Part shown: piece after piece, positions 1 through 5,822 of the stretch
Numbering within the stretch: the first letter of the stretch is position 1
Layout: every line of letters starts with the position of its first letter
Assembly (NCBI GenBank): GCA_946402475.1
Contig: CAMIWP010000087.1
Coordinates: 1 to 5,822, forward strand
Direction of reading: 5' to 3'
Origin: an uncultured Selenomonadaceae bacterium
GTDB taxonomy: Bacteria; Bacillota_C; Negativicutes; Selenomonadales; Selenomonadaceae
DNA length: 5,822 nt
The notes under the pieces: model-generated
Databases searched by the model: none
What the model was told of the DNA's origin: nothing
What the model saw: only the letters and a program-made list of their open reading frames with translations
Made by a program: the position numbers and the translations under genes

Positions 1-1
1 C

Positions 2-490
2 CAGTACCGCGCCTATAAACCCTATCCCTGGCGTATAAAAAAATACAGTTCTTTTGAGTGGGACTGTGCAACCATGCCGGTGGGACCTCATGGGGATAAC
101 GTTTCCGTATGTCAGACACTTTTGCTTGGCATGAGCGCGCGCACGCAAAAACAAAATTTGGCCTGGGATTTTATGAAACTTCTCTGCTACGACCGGGAGA
201 TACAGCGGCTCATCTTGCAAAAATCCCAAGCCCTTCCTTCGCGCCGGGATGTGGTTCTGTCGGCGGAGGCCGCGGAAATTTTTCATTGGGATGCGGAGGA
301 AAGCGCTGTCACGCCTCCCAATCTCGACGCGACCATGCTCAACGCCGTCATGCCCTACCGATTTCCCCAATACCGCGCCGCCATGCTCTACGCTGACGCG
401 GAAATCACCAAGATCATCGACGGCGTAACGCCGCGGATGAACGCGCTCAACAAGCTGCAAAAGGAGATTAACGCTGTTTTGCAACGGTAG
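2..490 (+). CDS. Extracellular solute-binding protein, family 1 (3' fragment)
   Basis: This is the C-terminal 162 residues of a protein whose start lies before the window; the frame is open from base 2 to the TAG at 488-490. The pattern is that of the C-terminal lobe of family 1 (MalE/UgpB-like) sugar-binding proteins: a WDCATMPVGPHGDN stretch (residues 20-33), then a TLLLGMSARTQKQNLAWDFMKLL stretch in which a Ser/Ala-rich turn leads into the helix carrying the conserved AW.F.K.L, and a C-terminal helix ending LNKLQKEINAVLQR. The usual role is capture of sugars or oligosaccharides for an ABC importer. The Met at base 74 is not the real start, because the homologous core continues upstream of it. 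Three cysteines (fragment residues 22, 37, 62) are unusual for a secreted binding protein, so a cytoplasmic regulator carrying a binding-protein domain (GntR-SBP fusion type) is an alternative. The missing N-terminus would decide. The next gene follows after 83 nt on the same strand. Confidence 0.75.
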   Translation, partial: QYRAYKPYPWRIKKYSSFEWDCATMPVGPHGDNVSVCQTLLLGMSARTQKQNLAWDFMKLLCYDREIQRLILQKSQALPSRRDVVLSAEAAEIFHWDAEESAVTPPNLDATMLNAVMPYRFPQYRAAMLYADAEITKIIDGVTPRMNALNKLQKEINAVLQR

Positions 491-573
491 TCGGTTTTTC
501 GTGCGGATTCTTTTTGACGGCATGGCCGACCGATTTCTGCCGGAGGAGGTATTAGGAACTGGGAGGCGATTTC

Positions 574-1392
574 ATGTTTGCGGACACGCAGATTATTTTT
601 TCGGATATTGACGGGACTTTTCTCGCCGATGACCACAGAGTCGGCGAAAGGACCTTGGCGGCGGTACGGGAGGTTTTGCGGCAGGGGAAGCGCTTCGTGT
701 TGGTTTCGGCGCGGATGCCGGAGGCGATTTATCCCATCATCGACGAGATTGAGCTTTCGATTCCCTTGATCAGCGGCGGCGGTTCCCTGATTCTCGATGA
801 AGAGGGCAAAACCATCTTTGACCGTCGCTTAAAGGCGGAACGCGTTGGGAAGATTTTGCGCCATATCGAAAAGGAATATCCCGCTGCCACCGTGAATTAC
901 TATGCAGGGCTTCATTGGTACGTTTCGGACAGCAAGGATCCCTTTGTGCGAAAGGAGGCTGCCATCACCGGAGCAAAACCGGAATCGGCGGATTTTATCT
1001 CGCTGCTTGAGCGAGGCGTTTTACCCAATAAGCTGCTGTTGATGGCCGACGAAGCACTTTGTCGGCAAATGGAAAAAGAGCTGGGACGCGCCTTTATCGA
1101 ATTTCATATCGTGCGATCCTCCACTTGGCTGGTGGAAATCATGGACAAGGAAATTTCCAAGGCCAAGGGCATCGCCGTTCTCTTGCGGCATTACGGCCTG
1201 GAAAGCGGTCAAGCCCTGGCCTTTGGCGACAATTACAACGACCTTGACATGTTCCGTCTTATAAAAAACAGCGTTGCCATGGGCAACGCTCCCGATGATG
1301 TAAAAAGGGAGGCTGCTTTTGTCACAGCCTCCAATAACGAAGAGGGAATTTGGCAATTTCTGAGAGAGAAGTGCGTTCCCCGTGAAATCTGA
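574..1392 (+). CDS. Cof-type HAD-IIB family hydrolase (sugar-phosphate phosphatase-like)
   Basis: This is a complete 272-residue protein, the usual length for cytoplasmic Cof/YidA-type phosphatases. All four HAD motifs are visible: motif I SDIDGTF with nucleophile Asp11 and acid/base Asp13; motif II VLVSARMP with Ser45; motif III EISKAKG with Lys196 as the likely catalytic lysine; and motif IV GDNYNDLDM (218-226) with Mg-binding Asp219 and Asp223, followed by the typical VAMGNAPDDVK and EGIWQFL endings. The IIB cap lies between residues 80 and 185. The family's NGA turn after motif II reads SGGGS (67-71) here. The family dephosphorylates sugar phosphates, FMN or PLP, and the substrate cannot be read from sequence. 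The start is well set: GGGAGG at 561-566 sits 7 nt before the ATG, and an in-frame TAG at 553-555 blocks extension. It lies between a sugar-binding-type protein and a glucose-1-phosphatase homologue, so a sugar-phosphate substrate is inferred. Confidence 0.94.
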   Translation: MFADTQIIFSDIDGTFLADDHRVGERTLAAVREVLRQGKRFVLVSARMPEAIYPIIDEIELSIPLISGGGSLILDEEGKTIFDRRLKAERVGKILRHIEKEYPAATVNYYAGLHWYVSDSKDPFVRKEAAITGAKPESADFISLLERGVLPNKLLLMADEALCRQMEKELGRAFIEFHIVRSSTWLVEIMDKEISKAKGIAVLLRHYGLESGQALAFGDNYNDLDMFRLIKNSVAMGNAPDDVKREAAFVTASNNEEGIWQFLREKCVPREI

Positions 1393-1461
1393 AGCGTGGG
1401 ATTCCCATGATTTGGACATGCCCGTGAAAAAGGAATAGGCAGGTGGAAAGGAGAAATCCAC

Positions 1462-2799
1462 ATGGCAAAAAAAGTGCTTGTAACCTTTGTTGTTTCCCTG
1501 TTGATGCTGACGGAGGCGGTTCTTGCCACTGCGTCCTTGGGGGGCCGCAGCGCCGAGTTTCACGATGCGTACCGGCTTCAGAAAGTGGTGGTGCTGAGCC
1601 GTCACAACATTCGCTCGCCTCTGTCGAGAAGTGACTCCGCGCTGGGAAGAGTCACGCCCCATCCGTGGTTTTCGTGGACCTCGGCGCCCAGTGAGCTTTC
1701 CCTGAAGGGAGGCCAGCTGGAAACCATCATGGGGCAGTATTTCTGTCAATGGCTGACGGCGGAGAACCTCATTCCGAAGAACTTCGTCCCCAAGGAAGGG
1801 GAGGTGCGGTTCTATGCCAATTCCAAGCAGCGCACCATCGCCACGGCACGGTTCTTTTCTGCCGGCATGATGCCCATGGCCGATATAATTATCGAGCATA
1901 AATACGCGCCCGAGGGCAGCGATATGGTGTTCAGCCCCAGATTCTCCTTCATGAATGACGCTTATCGGGCCGAAATCCTGTCGGAAATGTCCCGCATCTA
2001 CGAGGGGCAGGGCATGGAAAGGAAACTCGCCGCCTCCTTCCAAACCCTGGAGAAGACTCTGGATCTCAAGGATTCCCCTGCCGCAAAGGAGGACGGGCTG
2101 AAACATTTTTCCCCGGAGGACATGAAAATCAACGTGGAAAATGGCAAGCAGCCCGTCATAAGGGGATCCTCCGAACTGGCCTTCTCCGCAGCCGAGGCGC
2201 TTATCCTGCAGTACTATGAGGAGCCGGACAAGACAAAGGCGGGGTTTGGTCACAAGCTCACGGATAGGGAATGGCAGAACATCGGGCGCATCAAGGACAT
2301 TTACTACGACATGTTGCTCACGCCTCCCTCCGTATCGGTCAACGTGGCCCATGGTCTTCTGCAAGTGATGCGGGAAGAGCTTTCCATGGAGGAACGGAAG
2401 TTCACATTCCTCTGCGGTCATGATACCAATCTGACCAGCGTTCTCGGGGCCCTGGGGGTGGAGGACTATTCCCTGCCGCAAGCCATTGAGAGCAAGACCC
2501 CCATCGGCGCAAAGTTCGTCATCGGAAAGTGGAAGGGCAAGGACGGCAGGGAATACGCTTCCCTTGACCTTGTCTATCAGAGCGTCGACCAGTTGCGGCA
2601 GCGCACACCCCTCACTCTGGACCATCCTCCTATGATTTATCCTTTGAAGCTCAAGGGCCTCCAACAAAGGGAGGATGGTCTGTATCCCTTGCGTGATGTC
2701 ATGCAGCGCTTCCAAAGGGCGTTGGATGCTTTCCATGAACTGCCTCAGTCGGAGGCGGACTCGGTTTCCGGCGGGAACGGGGAGAAAAAGGCCGCTTGA
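1462..2799 (+). CDS. agp: Histidine acid phosphatase, glucose-1-phosphatase (Agp)-like, exported
   Basis: This 445-residue protein belongs to the branch-2 histidine phosphatases and matches E. coli Agp along its length. Recognisable blocks are LSRHNIRSPL (45-54; catalytic His48, phosphate-binding Arg47 and Arg51), LSLKGGQLE (79-87), FYANSKQRTIATARFF (117-132, with conserved Arg124), KDSPA (203-207), LILQYYE (247-253), GHDTN (319-323; His320, Asp321 proton donor), TPIGAKFVIGKW (346-357) and VYQSVDQLR (371-379). RHN instead of RHG is the Agp signature and separates it from AppA-type phytases. A Sec signal peptide covers residues 1-24, with likely cleavage at ATA|S, so it should act in the periplasm, releasing glucose and phosphate from glucose-1-phosphate and perhaps slowly from phytate. 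Only two cysteines remain (95, 318), whereas the E. coli enzyme has disulphides. The last 20 residues form a polar tail. AAAGGAG at 1447-1453 lies 8 nt before the ATG. Family confidence is high; exact substrate is inferred. Confidence 0.92.
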   Translation: MAKKVLVTFVVSLLMLTEAVLATASLGGRSAEFHDAYRLQKVVVLSRHNIRSPLSRSDSALGRVTPHPWFSWTSAPSELSLKGGQLETIMGQYFCQWLTAENLIPKNFVPKEGEVRFYANSKQRTIATARFFSAGMMPMADIIIEHKYAPEGSDMVFSPRFSFMNDAYRAEILSEMSRIYEGQGMERKLAASFQTLEKTLDLKDSPAAKEDGLKHFSPEDMKINVENGKQPVIRGSSELAFSAAEALILQYYEEPDKTKAGFGHKLTDREWQNIGRIKDIYYDMLLTPPSVSVNVAHGLLQVMREELSMEERKFTFLCGHDTNLTSVLGALGVEDYSLPQAIESKTPIGAKFVIGKWKGKDGREYASLDLVYQSVDQLRQRTPLTLDHPPMIYPLKLKGLQQREDGLYPLRDVMQRFQRALDAFHELPQSEADSVSGGNGEKKAA

Positions 2800-2815
2800 T
2801 CGGTTGGGGGGAATC

Positions 2816-5071
2816 TTACCGTTTGTTGCCTGCCGCTTCATCGAGAGCGTTCTTCGTGTCCTTCTTTGCGCCTGCGAAGGATAGCGCCATCATGGTGATG
2901 TCGTCCGATTGTTCCGCCTTCTGCACGTGTTCGTCCAGGGACTTCTTCACGACGGCAAGCTGTTCCTTGAGGGAGAGGTTCTTGATATTCGCTCCGTTCA
3001 AGCAGTCGAGGAGGCGCTTTTCACCGTAGAGTTCCTCCTCCTCGTTGAGGGCCTCGGTCACGCCGTCCGTGTACAAAAAGAGCTCGTCGCCGGGAAGGAG
3101 GGTGAGTTCCTCCCCCTTGAACTGCATGTCGTCCATGCCCGCCAAAACGAAGTTCCGCTCCACGTGCAAATAGGAAAATGCGTTCTTGGCGGCGCGATAC
3201 AGCAGAGGGGGATTGTGGCCCGCATTGACGTAGGCGAACCTTCCGGTTTTCACGTCCAGCATGCCGACGAACGCTGTCACAAACATCATGGCATCGTTGC
3301 CCTGGGCCAGCTGGTTGTTGGCGCAAGCCACAACCGCCGGTATATCGTCGTTGCCGACGGCGGAGAGGGCGAAGTTCTTGAGGATGGTTTTGGAGATCAC
3401 CATGAAGAGCGCTGCGGGAATCCCCTTGCCGGACACGTCGGCAATGGTGATCATGAGGTGGTTGTCATCCACCATGTAGAAATCGTAGAAGTCGCCGCCC
3501 ACCTTTTTGGCAGCGCGCATGGTGGCGTACAGGGCAAATTCCTTTCGATCGGGGAAATCCTTGGGCAGCATCGCGGTCTGGATGTTGGTCGCCACGTTCA
3601 GCTCCGTGGCAATGCGTTGCCGGTCGGCGGTGACCTTTGTGAGATTGTCCATGTAATCCTTCAATTCCATGGTCATGCCGTTGAAGCACGCCGCCAAATG
3701 TTCGATTTCGTCACCGGTGTGGATGTCGATTTTCTTGTCCAGGTTGCCGCTGGCAATCTCCCGAACATCATCCGACAACTCCAGGATCGGACGGGAAAAG
3801 CGATCCCCCAGCTTGCTGCCGATTTGCCGGAACACGTAGGCCAGAACGATGATGACGACCAGCATGACCAGAATGAGCCGGTAGATGAAGGACTCCAATT
3901 GGTCGGTGTTGGTCTTGGCAATGTTCAGCACCTCCTGGCGGGCATTTTCCTCGGCCGCCTGTATGGCTGCGGCGTCGAGGACGGCGGCAAAGCTCCACCC
4001 GGTTTGGGCGATGGGGGCGTAGGCGATGTAGTAGATCTTCCCGGCATAGGCCATTTGTTTGGTGCCCTGCTTCCACGCCGTCATCTGCTTCAGCGCTTCC
4101 GTGAACTCCTCCGGCTTTTTGGGGATATAGCCCAGATTCAAGCCGTTCAGGTTGTTCTCCCCGAGGCCGGTGATGGCGGTGAGCATGCCTGTCGCGTCCT
4201 GGCTGAAGAGGATCTGTTCCTTTTGGTCGATGACAAAGCAGGTTTCGTGCTCGCTCAGCACCACCTTGCTGATGTCCGTCAGGGCGGTGGAAAGCACCGT
4301 CACTCCGGCAAATTCGCCGTTTTTGCGGTAAGGGACGGCGCAGGCGATGCGAAACTGCCCGCCGAATTTGTTTTTGTACACATCGGTAAAGACGGGCTTG
4401 CGGGCCTCGGCGGCTTTCTTGTACCACGGCCGTTCCGTCGAGTCAAAGGGGACGGGCTCGTCGGAGCCGTCGACAAAGCGATGGTGGGCATCCGCATCAA
4501 CGGAGATGGAGAATCCGTCTTTGGAGGCGACGCTGACAATGCTGCCCTCGCCGCTGATCTTCGCCGTGTAGAGCATGTGATCCTGTGTGTTTGCCAAGAG
4601 ACCGATCTCTTTTCGCAGCGCAACAGGATCGGCCCACTCGGCAAATTCCAGCTGGACCGACATGATCCCTCCGTTTTCCTTGCGGGGCGGCTGCACATCC
4701 CGCGGACGGTAATTTTCTTCGTGCTCGATGATGTCAGAGGCATGGACGGCGATGGATTCGGTGCGGAATTCGATGCGCTGGAGCTGGAGCTCGATCTGTC
4801 GGGTGCGTTCGTGGGCCAAAAGCTGCAGTCGTTTTTCGGACTCGGCGTGCAGCTTGGCATTGACGGCCGAAGCGGCTTCCTGTCCCATATCCATCCCGTT
4901 CTGCACGGAGCTGTAGCGGGCAAACAGCATGCCCAACAGGGCGATGGAAGCCACGGTGACAAGGGACACGACGCTGGAAAGAAAGAGCAACCTCTGCACC
5001 TGCCCTTTGATGCCGATGCGCGACTGGAAAAAGTATTGATACATTCTTTGCAAGATGTGGTTTTTTTTCAT
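2816..5071 (-). CDS. Membrane sensor PP2C/SpoIIE-type serine phosphatase (dCache-HAMP-RsbU-like)
   Basis: This 751-residue protein has a short cytoplasmic start, TM1 (about 28-51), an extracytoplasmic double-Cache domain (about 60-390, with the typical RPWY at 214-217), TM2 (about 395-414), a HAMP linker (about 415-468, RPILELSDDVREIASGNLD) and a short coiled coil. A PP2C/SpoIIE domain (about 490-733) follows. Its metal-binding and structural motifs are intact: KVGGDFYDF (523-531, Asp527), ADVSGKGIPAALFM (544-557, Asp545), GHNPP (618-622), TDGVTEA (668-674, Asp669) and QSDDIT (721-726). Proteins of this plan sense an external ligand and dephosphorylate a Ser/Thr-phosphorylated anti-anti-sigma (STAS) protein, controlling a sigma factor or another partner. 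No STAS or anti-sigma gene lies in this window. The start has GAGGAGT (complement of 5078-5084) 6 nt upstream of the ATG. The gene is monocistronic as far as visible and converges on the upstream phosphatase gene with 16 nt between stops. Ligand and partner are unknown. Confidence 0.95.
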   Translation of the reverse strand: MKKNHILQRMYQYFFQSRIGIKGQVQRLLFLSSVVSLVTVASIALLGMLFARYSSVQNGMDMGQEAASAVNAKLHAESEKRLQLLAHERTRQIELQLQRIEFRTESIAVHASDIIEHEENYRPRDVQPPRKENGGIMSVQLEFAEWADPVALRKEIGLLANTQDHMLYTAKISGEGSIVSVASKDGFSISVDADAHHRFVDGSDEPVPFDSTERPWYKKAAEARKPVFTDVYKNKFGGQFRIACAVPYRKNGEFAGVTVLSTALTDISKVVLSEHETCFVIDQKEQILFSQDATGMLTAITGLGENNLNGLNLGYIPKKPEEFTEALKQMTAWKQGTKQMAYAGKIYYIAYAPIAQTGWSFAAVLDAAAIQAAEENARQEVLNIAKTNTDQLESFIYRLILVMLVVIIVLAYVFRQIGSKLGDRFSRPILELSDDVREIASGNLDKKIDIHTGDEIEHLAACFNGMTMELKDYMDNLTKVTADRQRIATELNVATNIQTAMLPKDFPDRKEFALYATMRAAKKVGGDFYDFYMVDDNHLMITIADVSGKGIPAALFMVISKTILKNFALSAVGNDDIPAVVACANNQLAQGNDAMMFVTAFVGMLDVKTGRFAYVNAGHNPPLLYRAAKNAFSYLHVERNFVLAGMDDMQFKGEELTLLPGDELFLYTDGVTEALNEEEELYGEKRLLDCLNGANIKNLSLKEQLAVVKKSLDEHVQKAEQSDDITMMALSFAGAKKDTKNALDEAAGNKR

Positions 5072-5268
5072 TGGGAAACTCCTCGGGTATCAAACGGGAA
5101 CAACGATTTTCATAGTTTCTGATTCGACAAGAGAGGTTTCATTCCTGCCGCAAGGTATAAATTATCTTTGGGCCGCGCATTCCGTCTTGCCGGTCGGCGG
5201 TCCGGATGGTATACTGTACGGGCGGCTCGCGGTGATGGGGGACAGGGCGGGCCGGGAAGGGAGATCTT
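5072..5268. promoter_or_regulatory. Divergent intergenic region between sensor phosphatase and acetyltransferase
   Basis: These 197 nt separate two divergently transcribed genes and must carry both promoters. The rightward promoter is clear and listed separately. For the leftward gene only a weak candidate can be seen: GATAAT on the minus strand (complement of 5161-5166) with a poor -35, AAGACG (complement of 5183-5188), at 16 nt. It would overlap the rightward -35 box by two bases. This leftward assignment is a guess. No operator palindrome or riboswitch fold was recognised. Confidence 0.5.
5187..5215 (+). promoter_or_regulatory. Sigma70-type promoter with extended -10 for the GNAT gene
   Basis: A -35 box TTGCCG (5187-5192) is separated by exactly 17 nt from a -10 box TATACT (5210-5215). 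The -10 is preceded by TG at 5207-5208, giving the extended form TGGTATACT. Transcription would start near 5222, leaving a leader of about 47 nt before the ATG at 5269. Box quality, ideal spacing and position directly upstream of the gene support a housekeeping-sigma promoter. Confidence 0.75.
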
Positions 5269-5793
5269 ATGGACGCAACGATTCGAAAGGCCGAGGTCAG
5301 CGATGCGGAGGAGCTTCTGACCATCTACGGACATTATGTGGAGCACACAGCCATCAGCTTTGAGTGTGATGTTCCGACCTTGGAGGAATTTCGGAACCGC
5401 ATGGAGAAGACCTTGGAAAAATATCCCTACTTGGTGGCGGAGTCCCACGGAAGGATTCTGGGATATACCTATGCGGGCCCCTTTGTGGGACGAGCCGCCT
5501 ATGCTCGTTCGGCGGAGTTGACCATTTATCTCAGGCAGGGGGAAACCGGCAGGGGAGTGGGCAGGAAACTCTACGAAAGGCTGGAAGAAGAGCTTTTCCC
5601 CATGGGCATCACGAATCTTTACGCCTGTGTCGGCGATCCCGTCGCGGAGGATGAGTATCTCACGAGGAACAGCGAGCATTTCCACGAGCATCTCGGATTC
5701 GTCAAGGTGGGCACATTCCACAAGTGTGGATACAAATTCGGCCGCTGGTACAACATGATATGGATGGAAAAAATCATCGGCAAGCATGAGTGA
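5269..5793 (+). CDS. GNAT family N-acetyltransferase, phosphinothricin acetyltransferase-like
   Basis: This complete 174-residue cytoplasmic protein transfers acetyl from acetyl-CoA to an amine. It follows the Pat/MnaT (YncA) pattern: N-terminal IRKAEVSDAEELLTIYGHYV, then PYLVAESHGRILGYTYAGPF (53-72), a beta strand AELTIYL (82-88), the acetyl-CoA pyrophosphate loop ETGRGVGRKL (92-101), and the C-terminal FHEHLGFVKVGTFHKCGYKFGRWYNMIWMEK (138-168), whose GYKFGRW is diagnostic of this group. Compared with canonical Pat proteins there is an insertion of about six residues in the stretch after VGDP (residues 125-137), which I recall as common in clostridial-type homologues. Family members acetylate phosphinothricin, methionine sulfoximine or related amino acids; the true substrate here is unknown. 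AAGGGAG at 5257-5263 sits 5 nt before the ATG, and no in-frame start lies just upstream. It has its own promoter and is not in an operon with its left neighbour. Confidence 0.94.
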   Translation: MDATIRKAEVSDAEELLTIYGHYVEHTAISFECDVPTLEEFRNRMEKTLEKYPYLVAESHGRILGYTYAGPFVGRAAYARSAELTIYLRQGETGRGVGRKLYERLEEELFPMGITNLYACVGDPVAEDEYLTRNSEHFHEHLGFVKVGTFHKCGYKFGRWYNMIWMEKIIGKHE

Positions 5794-5807
5794 TACTACT
5801 CCCCGTT

Positions 5808-5822
5808 AGAAATTTTATTTCT
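5808..5822. repeat. Inverted repeat at window edge, possibly half of a terminator
   Basis: AGAAAT and ATTTCT form perfect 6-nt arms around a TTT loop, starting 14 nt after the GNAT stop codon. The arms run exactly to the window end, and the bases just before are CCCCGTT. If the sequence continued with AACGGGG the stem would grow to 13 bp and be a convincing terminator. What is visible is AT-only at the loop end and could be chance. Confidence 0.3.

Noticed and set aside
490..533. Short inverted repeat GTCGG / CCGAC between the first two genes, considered as a terminator
   Set aside because: The arms are five bases with a loop of about 30 nt and no T tract follows, so it is not a credible intrinsic terminator.
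1412..1440. Possible promoter TTGGAC upstream of the Agp-like gene
   Set aside because: No acceptable -10 box lies 16-18 nt downstream, so separate transcription of this gene is not supported by sequence.
2785..2806. Weak minus-strand hairpin followed by TTTTT at the end of the Agp-like gene, considered as terminator of the sensor phosphatase
   Set aside because: The stem is only three base pairs (CCG/CGG), too weak to support a terminator call.
1021..2841. A 606-codon open frame on the minus strand, antisense to the HAD and Agp-like genes
   Set aside because: It spans two real genes and the gap between them, shows no domain pattern, and is explained by the codon composition of the plus-strand genes.
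2909..5122. A 737-codon open frame on the plus strand, antisense to the sensor phosphatase
   Set aside because: It mirrors the phosphatase gene almost completely, its translation is rich in Gly, Val, His and Asp with no recognisable domain, and the opposite strand encodes a protein with all expected motifs. It is a by-product of codon bias in a GC-rich gene.
5124..5161. TATAAA (5156-5161) with TCGACA (5124-5129) as a second rightward promoter
   Set aside because: The spacing is 26 nt, far outside the usual 16-18, and a much better promoter lies downstream.
5110..5787. A 225-codon open frame on the minus strand, opposite the acetyltransferase
   Set aside because: The plus-strand frame has clear GNAT motifs, a promoter and a ribosome-binding site. 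The antisense frame also runs through the promoter region and shows no family pattern.

Overview
The window looks like ordinary chromosomal sequence from an anaerobic Firmicute. By eye its G+C is in the mid-50s percent. It holds five protein-coding genes, packed tightly with good Shine-Dalgarno sites. A Negativicutes (Selenomonas-like) host is my best guess. The acid phosphatase has a plain Sec signal and no cell-wall anchor, which suits a periplasm and hence a diderm Firmicute, and the mix of families fits. No rRNA or single-copy marker is present to confirm this.

Layout: (1) 2-490, plus strand, is the 3' end of an extracellular-solute-binding (family 1) protein whose start lies off the left edge. 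(2) 574-1392, plus, is a complete Cof-type HAD-IIB sugar-phosphatase-like hydrolase. (3) 1462-2799, plus, is an exported histidine acid phosphatase closely resembling E. coli glucose-1-phosphatase (Agp). (4) 2816-5071, minus, is a 751-residue membrane sensor phosphatase (dCache, HAMP, then PP2C/SpoIIE). It converges on gene 3 with only 16 nt between the stop codons. (5) 5269-5793, plus, is a GNAT acetyltransferase of the phosphinothricin-acetyltransferase-like group. It diverges from gene 4 and has a clear sigma70-type extended -10 promoter.

Genes 1-3 share a strand with gaps of 83 and 69 nt and no convincing terminator between them, so they may be co-transcribed. A carbohydrate theme is plausible: a sugar-binding or sugar-sensing protein, a cytoplasmic sugar-phosphate phosphatase, and a periplasmic enzyme that releases glucose from glucose-1-phosphate. 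Gene 4 is an independent signalling gene: it would sense a ligand outside the membrane and dephosphorylate a protein inside, probably an anti-anti-sigma (STAS) factor that is not encoded here. Gene 5 is an unrelated small-molecule acetyltransferase.

I saw no RNA gene, CRISPR array, insertion sequence or phage feature. I found no evidence of a new multi-gene system. The points worth a second look are family-level details: the hybrid active-site motifs and missing cysteines of the Agp homologue, an incomplete amino-acid-binding motif in the dCache sensor, cysteines suggesting the first protein may be cytoplasmic, and the compact divergent promoter region.
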